Source: Cupriavidus malaysiensis (GTDB lineage: Bacteria; Pseudomonadota; Gammaproteobacteria; Burkholderiales; Burkholderiaceae). Taken from it: 64,000 nt of DNA. The notes under the pieces are model-generated. The model made no database searches. It had not been told where the DNA came from and saw only the letters and a program-made list of their open reading frames with translations. Positions 20,171-28,671 of the stretch are shown here, piece after piece (the first letter of the stretch is position 1; the number at the start of each line of letters is the position of its first letter). The DNA is taken from positions 3,224,001 to 3,288,000 of the forward strand of contig NZ_CP017755.1 in the NCBI RefSeq assembly GCF_001854325.1, in the 5' to 3' direction. A program made the position numbers and the translations under genes.

Positions 20171-20421
20171 CAAACAAGGCCGCGTGGATTGCGAAGGGAT
20201 CGCGAATGCGCCGCCGTTGACGCCATCGTTACCTCATCGCTTATGCGTGAGCGATAAACCGCCTGAAGCGCTCATGGGTGAGCGGTCAGGTGCCGCGACA
20301 GCTGTCGCACGCGCTTCCGGCTCAGGTGCACGTGGCGAGCCGTTCTCGACAGGGTTCCGCGGCGATCGGCATGCCATACACGCATCCTGCCAAGCGCCGT
20401 GCGGCGCCGCAGCGGCTTTCC

Positions 20422-20462
20422 CTGATCCAGGTCAAGCCGCGCCGCCGCCGCCGCGCCACACT
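20422..20462 (+). promoter_or_regulatory. FNR-like promoter of the USP at 20541
   Basis: CTGAT-CCAG-GTCAA at 20422-20435 is a near-FNR dyad with one perfect half. CACACT at 20457-20462 sits at the standard 28.5 bp from the dyad centre and keeps the A and final T of the -10 box. It is one of the weaker members of the set. Confidence 0.5.
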
Positions 20463-20540
20463 GTGGATCAAGAGAGCGGAAACATGCCAAGCGCGCTTGC
20501 CCTCCCGCGCCAGCCCCCACCCATCACCAGGAGTCCCGCC

Positions 20541-21032
20541 ATGCCCCAGACCATCCTCGTCGCCATCGATGACAGCAGCTGCGCCAGAAAGGCCCTGCAG
20601 CAGGCGGTATCCCTGGCCGCCTCGACCCAGGCGCGGCTGGAGATCCTGCACGTGGTGGACTACGGCTACCTGAAGTACGACCTGGGCTATGTCGACGCCG
20701 GCGCACTCGGGCCGCAACTGGTAGTGGCGGGCGAAGAACTGCTGCGCGACGCCGCGGCCGCCGCCGACGCGGCCGGCGTCTCGTGCGGCGTGCACCTGGT
20801 CAACGACGTGCTGACGCTGGGCGACATCCCGTCCGCGGTGCGGCAGGCCGCCAGCGAATGCAAGGCCGACATGATCGTGATCGGCACGCACGGGCGCCAC
20901 GGCCTGCGCCGCCTGCTGCTCGGCAGCGTGGCCGAAAGCCTGGCGCGCGAGTGCGAGGTGCCCGTGCTGCTGGTGCGCGAGCCGGCCGCCGCGGCAGGCG
21001 GCCAGCAGGCCGAAGCGCGCGCCGCGGCCTGA
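20541..21032 (+). CDS. Universal stress protein
   Basis: A 163-residue single-domain USP. ILVAIDDSS at the N-terminus and GTHGRHGLRRLLLGS (G-x2-G-x9-G-S) indicate an ATP-binding UspA. The last 15 residues are Ala/Gln/Glu-rich. AGGAG is nine bases before the ATG. The USP at 21080 follows after 47 bp and is probably cotranscribed. Confidence 0.9.
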   Translation: MPQTILVAIDDSSCARKALQQAVSLAASTQARLEILHVVDYGYLKYDLGYVDAGALGPQLVVAGEELLRDAAAAADAAGVSCGVHLVNDVLTLGDIPSAVRQAASECKADMIVIGTHGRHGLRRLLLGSVAESLARECEVPVLLVREPAAAAGGQQAEARAAA

Positions 21033-21079
21033 GCCCTTCCCCTTTTTTCATTGCTCGCCGCAAGGCCGGGAGACCTACC

Positions 21080-21547
21080 ATGTATCAACGCATCCTGCTG
21101 GCGGTGGATGGCAGCCACTGCGCCGAACTGGCCATGGAGCAGGCCATCGGCCTGGCCAAGGCCGGCGGCGGCGCCGTCCAGGCGATTTTCATCGCCGACG
21201 ACATCGACATGCTGTATGACGCACGCTACTACGACCCCGGGCAGATGCGGCGGGAACTGGAGGCCTGGGGCGAGAAGGTGCTCGCCGCCACCGCCAGGCG
21301 CTGCGAGGCTGCCGGCGTGCCCTGCACGACACGCCTGGTGACCCGGCCGGCGGCGCCGGGGCATTTCGCCGATTCCATCGTCGCCGAAGCCGAGGCCTGC
21401 GGCGCCGACCTGCTGGTGCTCGGCACGCATGGCCGGCGCGGCCTGTCGCGCGCGCTGATGGGCAGCGTGGCCGAGGGCGTCGTCCGCAAGAGCCGTCTGC
21501 CGGTGCTGCTGGTGCGCAGCGATTCGCGCCAGCCGGCGGCGGCTTAG
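21080..21547 (+). CDS. Universal stress protein
   Basis: A 155-residue single-domain USP. ILLAVDGSH and GTHGRRGLSRALMGS form the nucleotide site. It is closer to the USP at 11023 (same YQRILLAVDGS-type start and an L-Y-D-A/E-V-A-Y-Y-D-like segment) than to its direct neighbour. It is the second gene of a run that continues with DUF1488 and a hypothetical gene. Confidence 0.9.
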   Translation: MYQRILLAVDGSHCAELAMEQAIGLAKAGGGAVQAIFIADDIDMLYDARYYDPGQMRRELEAWGEKVLAATARRCEAAGVPCTTRLVTRPAAPGHFADSIVAEAEACGADLLVLGTHGRRGLSRALMGSVAEGVVRKSRLPVLLVRSDSRQPAAA

Positions 21548-21650
21548 CCGGCATCCGGCACGGGACCGCTGGCGCGCACGTTCTGCGGCGGCAGTGGCTG
21601 CAGTAGGTAGAGGGAAGCTGGAGGAATCCAGCCAGCACAGCGAGCACGGC

Positions 21651-21932
21651 ATGAACAAGCAGATTGCCTTTCCGGACGCCACGCCCGACTACTGCGCGGC
21701 CGGCCCCTGCCTGGACTGCGCGGCCACGGTCGACGGCCACCCCGCCACCTACTCGGTCACGGCCGAGGCGCTGGAAGACCACTTCGGCGCGCGCTCCCTG
21801 CGCGCCGACGACCTGCTCTGCGCCTTCCAGCACCACCGGCAGGAAATCCAGGACGTCGCGCGCGCGCTGTTCGAGATGACCGGTGCGCACCGCATCGTCC
21901 TGCACAGCGGGCACTTCCGCTTCGCCGGCTGA
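21651..21932 (+). CDS. DUF1488 protein
   Basis: A 93-residue protein with the DUF1488 layout: an N-terminal IAFPDATPDY, a middle YSVTAEALEDHFGA, and a C-terminal RALFEMTGAHRIVLHSGHF. Members are small proteins of unknown function, common in Burkholderiales and pseudomonads. GAGGA is upstream at a slightly long distance. It lies between a USP and a hypothetical gene on one strand. Confidence 0.7.
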   Translation: MNKQIAFPDATPDYCAAGPCLDCAATVDGHPATYSVTAEALEDHFGARSLRADDLLCAFQHHRQEIQDVARALFEMTGAHRIVLHSGHFRFAG

Positions 21933-22029
21933 GGGCGGCCCGGCAAGGCGGCCGCGGCGCTCGCGGCGCGCAAGCGCGCGCGCTTGCGCGCCCGTGCGCA
22001 AACCCAGGCGCGCACAGGAGGAAACCGAC

Positions 22030-22581
22030 ATGTCCACGCAAGACCTGGGCTGCCTGGGCAGCGAACACCTGCGCCTGTTCGGTGCCGTCACGCAGTGGTT
22101 CGCGCGTTATGAACTGCTGATGCAGGAGGCCATCGCCACCTTGAGCGGCGCCGATCCGACCGCGGTGATGCTGCTCGTGCGCCGGCTCGACTTCGGCGCC
22201 CAGCGCGAGGCGCTGCTCGACCTGCTGCGCTGCCGCCACGTACCGGTGGACCGCTTCGACCGGATCCACGCCTACCTGCTGGTGCCTCATACCCATCGGC
22301 AGTTGCTGCACGACATTGCCCACGCGCGCTGGGCGCCGGGACGCCTGCCGGGCTCGCTGCAGCCCGCCTGGGTGTTCGGCCTGCCGCGCAGCATCGTGGC
22401 GCTGCACGAGGTGCCCGATGATGGCGGCGAGCCGGCGCCGGCGCGCGCCGCCGAAGAAGACGCCTACTCGCTCGACGACCTGAGCGGCATCGTCCGCACC
22501 CTGGCCACGCACCACGCGGCGCTGGCGTCCTACCTGCGCGAGATCGGCCTGGTGAAGGACCCCGGCAGCGAAGCCGCCTGA
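22030..22581 (+). CDS. Hypothetical protein
   Basis: A 183-residue soluble, helical protein with a strong Shine-Dalgarno (AGGAGG). No known domain is recognised. Notable are a WFARYELLMQEAIATL helix, an Arg-rich RRLDFGAQREALLDLLRCR stretch, and a C-terminal LATHHAALASYLREIG helix. It is last in the USP-USP-DUF1488 run, so it may belong to the stress response. Confidence 0.65.
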   Translation: MSTQDLGCLGSEHLRLFGAVTQWFARYELLMQEAIATLSGADPTAVMLLVRRLDFGAQREALLDLLRCRHVPVDRFDRIHAYLLVPHTHRQLLHDIAHARWAPGRLPGSLQPAWVFGLPRSIVALHEVPDDGGEPAPARAAEEDAYSLDDLSGIVRTLATHHAALASYLREIGLVKDPGSEAA

Positions 22582-22630
22582 GTCCTGCACCCGTGCCACC
22601 CGGGCGGCGCCACGGAGGCCGCCGCCACGC

Positions 22631-23095
22631 CTACGGCCGGCCCGGCCGCAGCCGCTCGTGCTGGCGCTGGCAGGGCAGGCAGCGCCGCGCGGTCGGGCAG
22701 GCCAGCAGGCGCGGCTGCGGGATGCCCTGCCCGCAGTCCGCGCAGATGCCGTAGTCGCCCGCCGCCAGCCGCGCCCGCGCCGCGGCAATCTCCGCCAGCT
22801 CGCGGCGCGCGTGCGCCTGCGCCGCCTCGCTCACTTGCGCCGAGGCGGCGCGGCCGGCCAGGTCCTTGTAGTCGACCTGGTCGGTCTGGTCGGTCTGGTC
22901 GGTCGGCTCGATCCGGTCGACCTGGTCGGCCGGACCGGCCGCCGCTTCCACCGGGACCGCGCCGGCCCCGGCTCCGCCGCACTGCGCCAGCGCACGCTGC
23001 TCGGCCTGGTCCAGGCGCGTCGCCACCTCTCCCCGCCATCCCTTGCACAGGGCACCGCACGTGCCCGTGCAGGCCCTGCCTTCCGCTGTTGTCAT
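22631..23095 (-). CDS. DksA/TraR-type zinc-finger protein
   Basis: A 154-residue protein. The C-terminal zinc finger C-x2-C-x17-C-x2-C (ICADCG, then CLPC) and the preceding helix AQAHARRELAEIAAARARL match the DksA/TraR family, whose members bind RNA polymerase. The middle carries a TDQ repeat (about residues 76-86) from a 9-bp tandem repeat. The N-terminus has extra Cys residues (ACTGTCGALC). It is divergent from the BON gene and shares its FNR-like site. Confidence 0.8.
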   Translation of the reverse strand: MTTAEGRACTGTCGALCKGWRGEVATRLDQAEQRALAQCGGAGAGAVPVEAAAGPADQVDRIEPTDQTDQTDQVDYKDLAGRAASAQVSEAAQAHARRELAEIAAARARLAAGDYGICADCGQGIPQPRLLACPTARRCLPCQRQHERLRPGRP

Positions 23096-23162
23096 CGTGC
23101 CCCCTCGCCTGTCCGGCTGCCTCGTCGATGGCGGACCGCGCGCGGCATCCGCCCTGTCTCCG

Positions 23163-23230
23163 ATTGTCTCCGCGCGCGCCACCGCGGCCTTGCGCCAGGT
23201 CAAAGCCGGTCGCGGCGCGCCGCCTATATT
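23163..23230. promoter_or_regulatory. Bidirectional FNR-like promoter, BON / DksA-like
   Basis: TTGCG-CCAG-GTCAA at 23190-23203 is an FNR-like dyad with one perfect half. TATATT at 23225-23230 starts 28.5 bp from its centre toward the BON gene. GACAAT on the minus strand (23168-23163) sits at the same distance toward the DksA/TraR-like gene. Confidence 0.65.
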
Positions 23231-23265
23231 GCGAACAGGCCCGGCCAACGCAGAGGAAGGACGAC

Positions 23266-23931
23266 ATGAAGACGGATGCCCAGCTCCACCAGGATGTCAG
23301 CGCCGAACTCGAATGGGAGCCGGCGGTGCACGCCGCCGCCATCGGCGTCGAGGTCAACGACGGCATCGTGACGCTCAGCGGCCACCTGCGCAGCCACGCG
23401 GAGAAGCTGGCGGCGGAACGCGCCGCCGAGCGCGTCGCGGGCGTACGCGGTGTGGTGGTGCAGCTCGAAGTGCGCCCGGGCGAAGCGATCGGCGACGAAG
23501 CGCTGGCCCAGGCCGCGCACGCGGCGCTGCAGTGGCAGGCCAACCTGCCCGCCGGCGCCATCAAGGTGCGCGTCGAGAAGGGCTGGATCACGCTGAGCGG
23601 CGAGGTCGAGTGGGGCTACCAGCGCGCCCTGGCCGAACGCACCGTGAGCCATCTGCGCGGCGTCACCGGCCTGCACAACTACCTGACCGTCCAGTCGCGC
23701 ATGACGCCGCCCGACGTCGCCCGCCGCATCGAGGCCGCCCTGTGCCGCCACGCCCAGCGCGAGGCCCGCCACATCGATGTGCGCGTGGAGCATGGCGTGG
23801 TCACCCTCAGCGGGCAGGTGGATTCCCTGGCCGAGCGCGACGCCACGGTCGGCGCCGCCTGGTCCGCGCCGGGGGTGGTCAACGTGATCGATGAACTGCG
23901 CGTGAACGGCGCGCCGGCGGCGCACCGCTGA
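23266..23931 (+). CDS. Triple BON-domain protein
   Basis: A 221-residue paralogue of the protein at 11630. Three BON repeats (about residues 6-72, 80-147 and 150-216) carry the strands GIVTLSGHL, WITLSGEVEWGYQ and VVTLSGQ. Likely binds membrane lipids or other hydrophobic surfaces; no secretion signal is seen. It is followed by Hsp20 after 56 bp, with a hairpin between them. Confidence 0.88.
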   Translation: MKTDAQLHQDVSAELEWEPAVHAAAIGVEVNDGIVTLSGHLRSHAEKLAAERAAERVAGVRGVVVQLEVRPGEAIGDEALAQAAHAALQWQANLPAGAIKVRVEKGWITLSGEVEWGYQRALAERTVSHLRGVTGLHNYLTVQSRMTPPDVARRIEAALCRHAQREARHIDVRVEHGVVTLSGQVDSLAERDATVGAAWSAPGVVNVIDELRVNGAPAAHR

Positions 23932-23950
23932 ATCCGTCGCGCATCTGCAA

Positions 23951-23967
23951 GGCGGCGTTGCGCCGCC
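23951..23967 (+). terminator. Hairpin between BON and hsp20
   Basis: GGCGGCG-TTG-CGCCGCC is a tight 7-bp GC stem followed by TGTCTT. It could be a partial terminator or a processing site that sets the BON to Hsp20 ratio. Confidence 0.45.
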
Positions 23968-23987
23968 TGTCTTCCCAGGAGAGAACG

Positions 23988-24410
23988 ATGAGCAATATCC
24001 GACTGCATGATCCCTTCTCGCTCGAGCCGATCGGCGATGTGATGCAAGGCATGCTGCGCGCGCTGCGCGGCAGCGCCGACAGCGGCATGCCGTTCAAGGT
24101 CGATGTCAGCGAGTCCGACAAGGCCTACACCGTGGTGGCGGAAATCCCCGGCGCCAAGAAGGAGGACATCCAGGTCGCGGTGGAGCGCGGCACGGTGATG
24201 ATCTCGGCCAAGGTCGAGCGCGCCTCCGAGACCAAGGAAGGCGAGCGCGTGATCCGCCGCGAGCGCTACGCCGGCACCATGCAGCGCGCCTTCACGCTCG
24301 ACAGCAATATCGACGAGGGCAGCGTCGATGCGAGCTACGAGGACGGCGTGCTGAAGGTCGTACTGCCCAAGAAGGAAGCCACGCCGCAGCAGCGCATCAC
24401 GATACGCTGA
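23988..24410 (+). CDS. Small heat-shock protein, Hsp20 family
   Basis: A 140-residue alpha-crystallin-domain chaperone. Domain strands include PFKVDVSESDKAYTVVAEIPG, ISAKVE and the conserved ASYEDGVLKVVLPKK near the end. It holds unfolding proteins until refolding. The start at 23988 has AGGAGAG upstream. It lies in an operon-like position after BON and before a USP. Confidence 0.93.
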   Translation: MSNIRLHDPFSLEPIGDVMQGMLRALRGSADSGMPFKVDVSESDKAYTVVAEIPGAKKEDIQVAVERGTVMISAKVERASETKEGERVIRRERYAGTMQRAFTLDSNIDEGSVDASYEDGVLKVVLPKKEATPQQRITIR

Positions 24411-24424
24411 GGCGCGCGCACGCC

Positions 24425-24463
24425 GCTTCCCGCGGCTTCCTGCCGCTTCCTGCCGCTTCCTGC
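24425..24463 (+). repeat. 10-bp tandem repeat
   Basis: About three copies of GCTTCCTGCC lie in the gap between hsp20 and the USP. No regulatory role is evident. Confidence 0.8.
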
Positions 24464-24522
24464 TGTCGGCCGCCGGCGCGCGCGAGTGCGCCGGCGCCGC
24501 GCATCGCCCTGAAGGATCCGCC

Positions 24523-25347
24523 ATGCGCCCAGCCAGCATCCTTGTCCATCTCGACAGCTCGGCGCGTTCGAGCCTGCGCCTGGCACTCGCGGCCCGGCTC
24601 GCCCAGGCTGCCCAGGCCAGGCTGATCGGCCTGTACGCCGCCTTCGAACCCGATCCCGCCTGGTACGCGATGATGGAAGGCGCCGAGACCTATATGGCGG
24701 AAGACATGGCGCGCCGCGACGCCACCCGCGCACGCGCCGAGGCGGCCTTCCACGCCGCCGTCGACGCGCTGCCGATCGCATCGGAGTGGCGCCAGGCCGA
24801 CGGCGACGCCGTCACCTCGGCGCTGCGCGAAGCGCGCGAGGCCGAACTGGTGGTGGCGGGCCAGACCGATCCTTCCGAGCCGGAGGGCTATGTCGGGCCG
24901 CAGTTCCTCGAATCCCTGATCCTCGAATCGGGCCGGCCGGTCCTGGTGGTGCCTTGCGCCGGCCGCTTCGACACCATCGGTACGCGCGCCATCGTGGCCT
25001 GGAACGGCAGCCGCGAAGCGGCACGTGCCCTGCATGACGCCATCCCGCTGCTGTCCGGCGCGCAGGCCCTGCTGCTGTGCGCGGGCGACCTGCGTGCCAG
25101 CGCGACACCGCCGGCACACGCCTGCCGCGCGCTGGCGCTGCACGGCGTGCAGGCCGCACTGGAGCGTTCGCCGCCGCTGGCCGATGCCGGCGTCGGCGAA
25201 CTGCTGCTGTCGCGTGCCGCCGACTTCGGTGCCGATCTCATCGTGATGGGCGCCTACGGACGTGGGCGCATGCGCGAGCTGGTGCTGGGCGGTGTCACCC
25301 AGGCGCTGCTGTCCAGCATGACGGTGCCGGTGCTGATGGCGCATTGA
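24523..25347 (+). CDS. Universal stress protein, two-domain type
   Basis: A 274-residue tandem USP. The N-terminal UspA domain (ILVHLDSSARS) has lost the usual nucleotide loop. The C-terminal domain keeps GAYGRGRMRELVLGGVTQ, where the final Gly-Ser is Gly-Gly. The stop codon is inside the first unit of a 10-bp tandem repeat. It is closely related in layout to the two-domain USP at 26243. Confidence 0.88.
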   Translation: MRPASILVHLDSSARSSLRLALAARLAQAAQARLIGLYAAFEPDPAWYAMMEGAETYMAEDMARRDATRARAEAAFHAAVDALPIASEWRQADGDAVTSALREAREAELVVAGQTDPSEPEGYVGPQFLESLILESGRPVLVVPCAGRFDTIGTRAIVAWNGSREAARALHDAIPLLSGAQALLLCAGDLRASATPPAHACRALALHGVQAALERSPPLADAGVGELLLSRAADFGADLIVMGAYGRGRMRELVLGGVTQALLSSMTVPVLMAH

Positions 25348-25397
25348 TTCGCATTGATGCGCATTGATGCGCATTGATGCGCATTGATGCGCATTGA
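25341..25397 (+). repeat. 10-bp tandem repeat, TTGAT-containing
   Basis: Six near-exact head-to-tail copies of GCATTGATGC. Each unit holds the FNR half-site TTGAT, and each junction makes the palindrome ATGCGCAT. The unit length equals one helical turn. The array begins in the last codons of the USP gene and lies about 180 bp upstream of the CBS promoter. Confidence 0.9.
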
Positions 25398-25575
25398 CCG
25401 GCGCCGGCAGCGGCGTCGCCGGAATCTTCGGCCGCGCCGCCCTGATCCGCACAGCGCGCACAGGCCGATGCCGAGCCGGCATGCGGTCAGCGCGGCGAAG
25501 GCGGGCTGGGACGGGAGCATGCCGACCCGTCCGCGGCGCTTGGCGCCGGTCGCCGTGAGTGCGCCGACACCGCCC

Positions 25576-25616
25576 TTGCGTTCGATCAAGGTGGCGCGGC
25601 ACGGCCACCATATAGT
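25576..25616 (+). promoter_or_regulatory. FNR-like promoter of the CBS gene
   Basis: TTGCG-TTCG-ATCAA at 25576-25589, then TATAGT at 25611-25616, exactly 28.5 bp from the dyad centre. This is the best -10 box in the set. The rest of 25398-25575 shows no other feature. Confidence 0.65.
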
Positions 25617-25651
25617 GAATCCGGACCCCGCACCGATAACAGGAGCCACCC

Positions 25652-26128
25652 ATGAGAGTCGACGAAGTGTGCTCCCACGCGCTGCACCACGTTTCCGCGA
25701 CCTGTACCTTGCGCGAAGCGGCGCAGCTGATGCGCGACCGCCGCGCCAAGCTGCTGTTCGTCACCGAGCAGGACGGGCCCTACCAGCGCATCCTGGGCGT
25801 GGTCACGGACCGCGACATGGTGGTGCATGGCCTGGCCGACCTGCCCGCCTGCGGAGAAGCCCTTGTCACCTGCGTGATGACGCCCGGGGTGATCACCACC
25901 GAACGCCACGCCGCCGTCAGCGACGCCCTGCGCAGCATGCTGGCGCACGGCGTGCGCCGGCTGGCCGTGCGCGATGGCGAATCCGCCGTGATCGGACTGT
26001 TGACGCTGGACGATGCGGTGCGCTCGCTGAGCGCCGAGGTGGACATGGTGTCCAACGTGCTGCGGCGCGAGCGCAGCGAGAACGGCCTGCCCGGCGAGAT
26101 GGCGGCGACGCCCGCGTTCCGCTTGTAG
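25652..26128 (+). CDS. CBS-domain pair protein
   Basis: A 158-residue protein with two CBS domains (about residues 8-60 and 75-130; GVVTDRDMVVHGLA and GLLTLDDAVRSL). Such pairs bind adenine nucleotides and sense energy state. No effector domain is attached. AGGAG precedes the ATG. It stands alone between two USP genes behind an FNR-like promoter. Confidence 0.88.
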   Translation: MRVDEVCSHALHHVSATCTLREAAQLMRDRRAKLLFVTEQDGPYQRILGVVTDRDMVVHGLADLPACGEALVTCVMTPGVITTERHAAVSDALRSMLAHGVRRLAVRDGESAVIGLLTLDDAVRSLSAEVDMVSNVLRRERSENGLPGEMAATPAFRL

Positions 26129-26242
26129 CGCGTTCTGTACCTGTAGCTGTAGCGCGTTCGTTCGTGGCCGCCACCTGCCACCGCCTGCCACCACCTGCCG
26201 GCGGCGGGCGGCGCCTTGCGCCCCCGCGCGGGCATCCCGGTC

Positions 26243-27085
26243 TCAGTGCGAGAAGAACACCGGTACCGTCATCGCGCCCAGCAGGGTCTGGGTGACACCG
26301 CCCAGCACCACCTCGCGCATGCGCGCGTGGCCGTAGGCCCCCATTACCAGCAGGTCAACGCCCAGGTCCGCGGCGCGCGACAGCAGCAGTTCGCCGAGCG
26401 CCGCATCGCCCGCGACACCGGGCAGCGTATGCAGCGTGGCGTCGATGCCGTGGTAGCGCAGGCTGGCCACGGCGTGCTCGCCGGGCGCCTCGCGCTCGCG
26501 CGCGGCGCCGCCATCGTGCGGCGCGCAGACGACATGCACGGTCCGCGCCAGGCGCAGCAGCGGCAGCGCATCGTGCAGCGCGCGCGTGGCTTCGCGGGTG
26601 CCGCTCCACGCCACCATCACCGTGGCGCCGACGCTGGCGAAGCGGCCCGCATAGGGCACCACCAGCACCGGGCGGCCGCAGCCCAGCAGCAACGACTCGA
26701 CGAAGCGCTCGCCGATCCAGGCTTCGTCGTCGTCGGGATCGCTCTGCCCGGCCACGACGAGGTCGGCCAGGCAGGCTTCGCGCCGCACCACGTCGGCCGG
26801 ATCGCCTGCCACCGCGCGCCACTCGACCGCCACCGGCGCCTCGTCCGCGGCGCCCTCGAAAGCATGGCGCATCTGGCTGATGGCCGCCTCGTGGCGCGCC
26901 TGCAGGGCATCCATGAAGCCGCGATCCTGCTGGCGCAGCAGGGCCAGGCCCGGGTCCGGCTGCGGTATCAGCGGCAGGCCGAGCAGCCTGGCCCGCTGCG
27001 CGGCCGCCAGCCGGGTGGCGATCTCCAGGCGGTGATAGGCCCTGCGGCTGTTGTCGAGCAGCACCATGATGGTCGAGTAAGGCAT
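26243..27085 (-). CDS. Universal stress protein, two-domain type
   Basis: A 280-residue tandem USP. Domain 1 starts STIMVLLDNSRRAYH and domain 2 holds GAYGHARMREVVLGGVTQ. Start chosen at 27085, where AGGAG lies six bases upstream; longer versions have no ribosome-binding site. It is a paralogue of the USP at 24523. It is divergent from the nitroreductase gene and has its own FNR-like site. Confidence 0.88.
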   Translation of the reverse strand: MPYSTIMVLLDNSRRAYHRLEIATRLAAAQRARLLGLPLIPQPDPGLALLRQQDRGFMDALQARHEAAISQMRHAFEGAADEAPVAVEWRAVAGDPADVVRREACLADLVVAGQSDPDDDEAWIGERFVESLLLGCGRPVLVVPYAGRFASVGATVMVAWSGTREATRALHDALPLLRLARTVHVVCAPHDGGAAREREAPGEHAVASLRYHGIDATLHTLPGVAGDAALGELLLSRAADLGVDLLVMGAYGHARMREVVLGGVTQTLLGAMTVPVFFSH

Positions 27086-27131
27086 GTTCAGGCTCCTGTG
27101 AAGACAGGGCGCCGCAGCGCCGGCTGCATTG

Positions 27132-27172
27132 ACTGTAGCGTGCCCCCGCGGCCGCGGCTTGACCCAGCGCAA
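27132..27172 (-). promoter_or_regulatory. FNR-like promoter of the USP at 26243
   Basis: Read on the minus strand, TTGCG-CTGG-GTCAA spans 27172-27159. TACAGT follows at 27137-27132, 28.5 bp from the dyad centre. This is the same -10 hexamer as in the N-ATPase promoter. Confidence 0.65.
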
Positions 27173-27192
27173 GATGGCGCGCCACCTGTCCT

Positions 27193-27233
27193 TTGACGCC
27201 CATCAAGCCCCGCCGGCAGGGATGGCCTAAGTT
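27193..27233 (+). promoter_or_regulatory. FNR-like promoter of the nitroreductase gene
   Basis: TTGAC-GCCC-ATCAA at 27193-27206, then TAAGTT at 27228-27233, again 28.5 bp from the dyad centre. The two dyads in this divergent region are 34 bp apart, about three helical turns, and each has its own -10 box. Confidence 0.65.
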
Positions 27234-27301
27234 GGACAACGGAGCGGCACGCGGCAGGCCCGCCTGGCGCACCGCTGCCGCCACGGGTCCAGGAGACAAG
27301 C

Positions 27302-27961
27302 ATGGAAGAGGTCAAGTCGCTCACGTATCAACCGCTCGCCGGCAAGGAGCCGAAGGCGGTGCGCGGCAAATCCGAGCGCACCATCGCGCTGCCGGCGCCC
27401 GACATGGCTTCCGGCCTGCCCTTGATGGGCGCGCTATGGGAACGCAAGAGCACGCGCGAGTTCGCCGCACGCGAGCTGCCGCTGGCGCGGCTGGGCGAAC
27501 TGTTGTGGGCCGCCGGCGGCGTCAACCGCAGCGATACCGGCGGGCGCACCGCGCCGTCGGCGCACGGCCTGAACGAGATCGACATCTATGTGGCACTGCC
27601 GACCGGCGTCTACCGCTACGAACCGCTGCACCATACCCTGGTGCTCAAGCGCGCGGTCGATGCGCGCAACCTGACCGGCTACCAGGACTTCGTCGCCACC
27701 GCGCCGCTCGACCTGATCTATGTGGTCCGGCGCGCACGCCTGCAGGGACTGCCGAAGCCGGGGCAGGAAGTGTTCCCGGCGATCGCGGCGGGCGCCATCG
27801 CGCAGAACGTCTACCTGTACTGCGCCTCGTGCGGGCTGGGTACCGTGGTGCGCGGCTGGCTGAACCAGCGCCTGCTGGCAGAGGCGCTGTCGCTGAACGA
27901 GGACGAGGTGCCGCTGCTGGCGCAGACGGTGGGCTACACCACGGGCAACGGCGTGCAGTAG
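27302..27961 (+). CDS. Nitroreductase-family (SagB-like) oxidoreductase
   Basis: A 219-residue FMN-dependent nitroreductase-fold protein. The RKSTREFAARELPLARLGELLWAAGGVNR segment (cited in part) and APSAHGLNEIDIYVAL are typical of the SagB-like branch, and the C-terminal NVYLYCASCGLGTVVRG is the usual core helix. The substrate is unknown. It converges on the response-regulator gene. Confidence 0.83.
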   Translation: MEEVKSLTYQPLAGKEPKAVRGKSERTIALPAPDMASGLPLMGALWERKSTREFAARELPLARLGELLWAAGGVNRSDTGGRTAPSAHGLNEIDIYVALPTGVYRYEPLHHTLVLKRAVDARNLTGYQDFVATAPLDLIYVVRRARLQGLPKPGQEVFPAIAAGAIAQNVYLYCASCGLGTVVRGWLNQRLLAEALSLNEDEVPLLAQTVGYTTGNGVQ

Positions 27962-28026
27962 AAGAGGAAAGGAAAGGAGAGGGGGAGAAGAGAAGAAGCG
28001 CCCGGCCGCAGCGCACCGCGGCGGCC

Positions 28027-28671
28027 TCACAGATCGTCGGCCTCGTCGAACAGGCGGTGGCGGATCGCGTAGCGCACCAGGGCCGCGTCGTTGGCCAGTT
28101 CGAGCTTCTCCATGATGCGCATCTTGTAGGTGCTGACGGTCTTGGCGCTCACGCACAGCGCGGCGGCGATGTCCACCAGCGCCTCGCCTGCGACCAGGCG
28201 GCGGTAGACCTCCATTTCGCGGTCCGACAGGCGCAGGTGCGGTGCTTCCAGCCCTTCCTGCAGGCCGGTGGCGAGCTTCTCGGCGATCGCCTGGCTCATA
28301 TAGGTGCCGCCCGCCGCGACCTTGGCGATGGCATTGACCAGTTCCATCGCCGCGCTCTCCTTGGTCAGGTAGCCGGCGGCCCCGGCACGGAAGGCGCGCA
28401 TCACGTACTGTTCCTCGGCATGCATGGTCAGCACCAGGATGCGCAGCGCGGGACGCTCGGCGCGCAGCAGCCGGATCAGTTCGAGCCCGCTGCGCCCGGG
28501 CATCGACAGGTCGAGCAGCAGCAGTTCGGGCTCGCTTTCCCTGGCCAGGCGCGGCACCTCGGCACCGTCCGCCGCCTCGGCCACGATCTCGAAGCCCCCA
28601 GCGCGTTCCAGGATGTGGCGCAGGCCGTCGCGCACCACGGCGTGGTCGTCGGCGATCATCACCCGGATCAT
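28027..28671 (-). CDS. NarL/FixJ-type response regulator
   Basis: A 214-residue regulator. The receiver has ADD near residues 7-9, phospho-acceptor D54 (LLLLDLSMPG) and Lys in YLTKESA. A LuxR-type helix-turn-helix follows (LSDREMEVYRRLVAGE, VSAKTVSTYKMRIMEKL). Its start overlaps the stop of the kinase gene (ATGA), so the two are a pair. Known relatives control oxygen or redox responses, but its targets cannot be read here. Confidence 0.9.
   Translation of the reverse strand: MIRVMIADDHAVVRDGLRHILERAGGFEIVAEAADGAEVPRLARESEPELLLLDLSMPGRSGLELIRLLRAERPALRILVLTMHAEEQYVMRAFRAGAAGYLTKESAAMELVNAIAKVAAGGTYMSQAIAEKLATGLQEGLEAPHLRLSDREMEVYRRLVAGEALVDIAAALCVSAKTVSTYKMRIMEKLELANDAALVRYAIRHRLFDEADDL

Noticed and set aside
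25341..25397. Tandem 10-bp units as a CRISPR array
   Set aside because: Units are head to tail with no spacers, and no cas genes are present. No CRISPR array was seen in the window.
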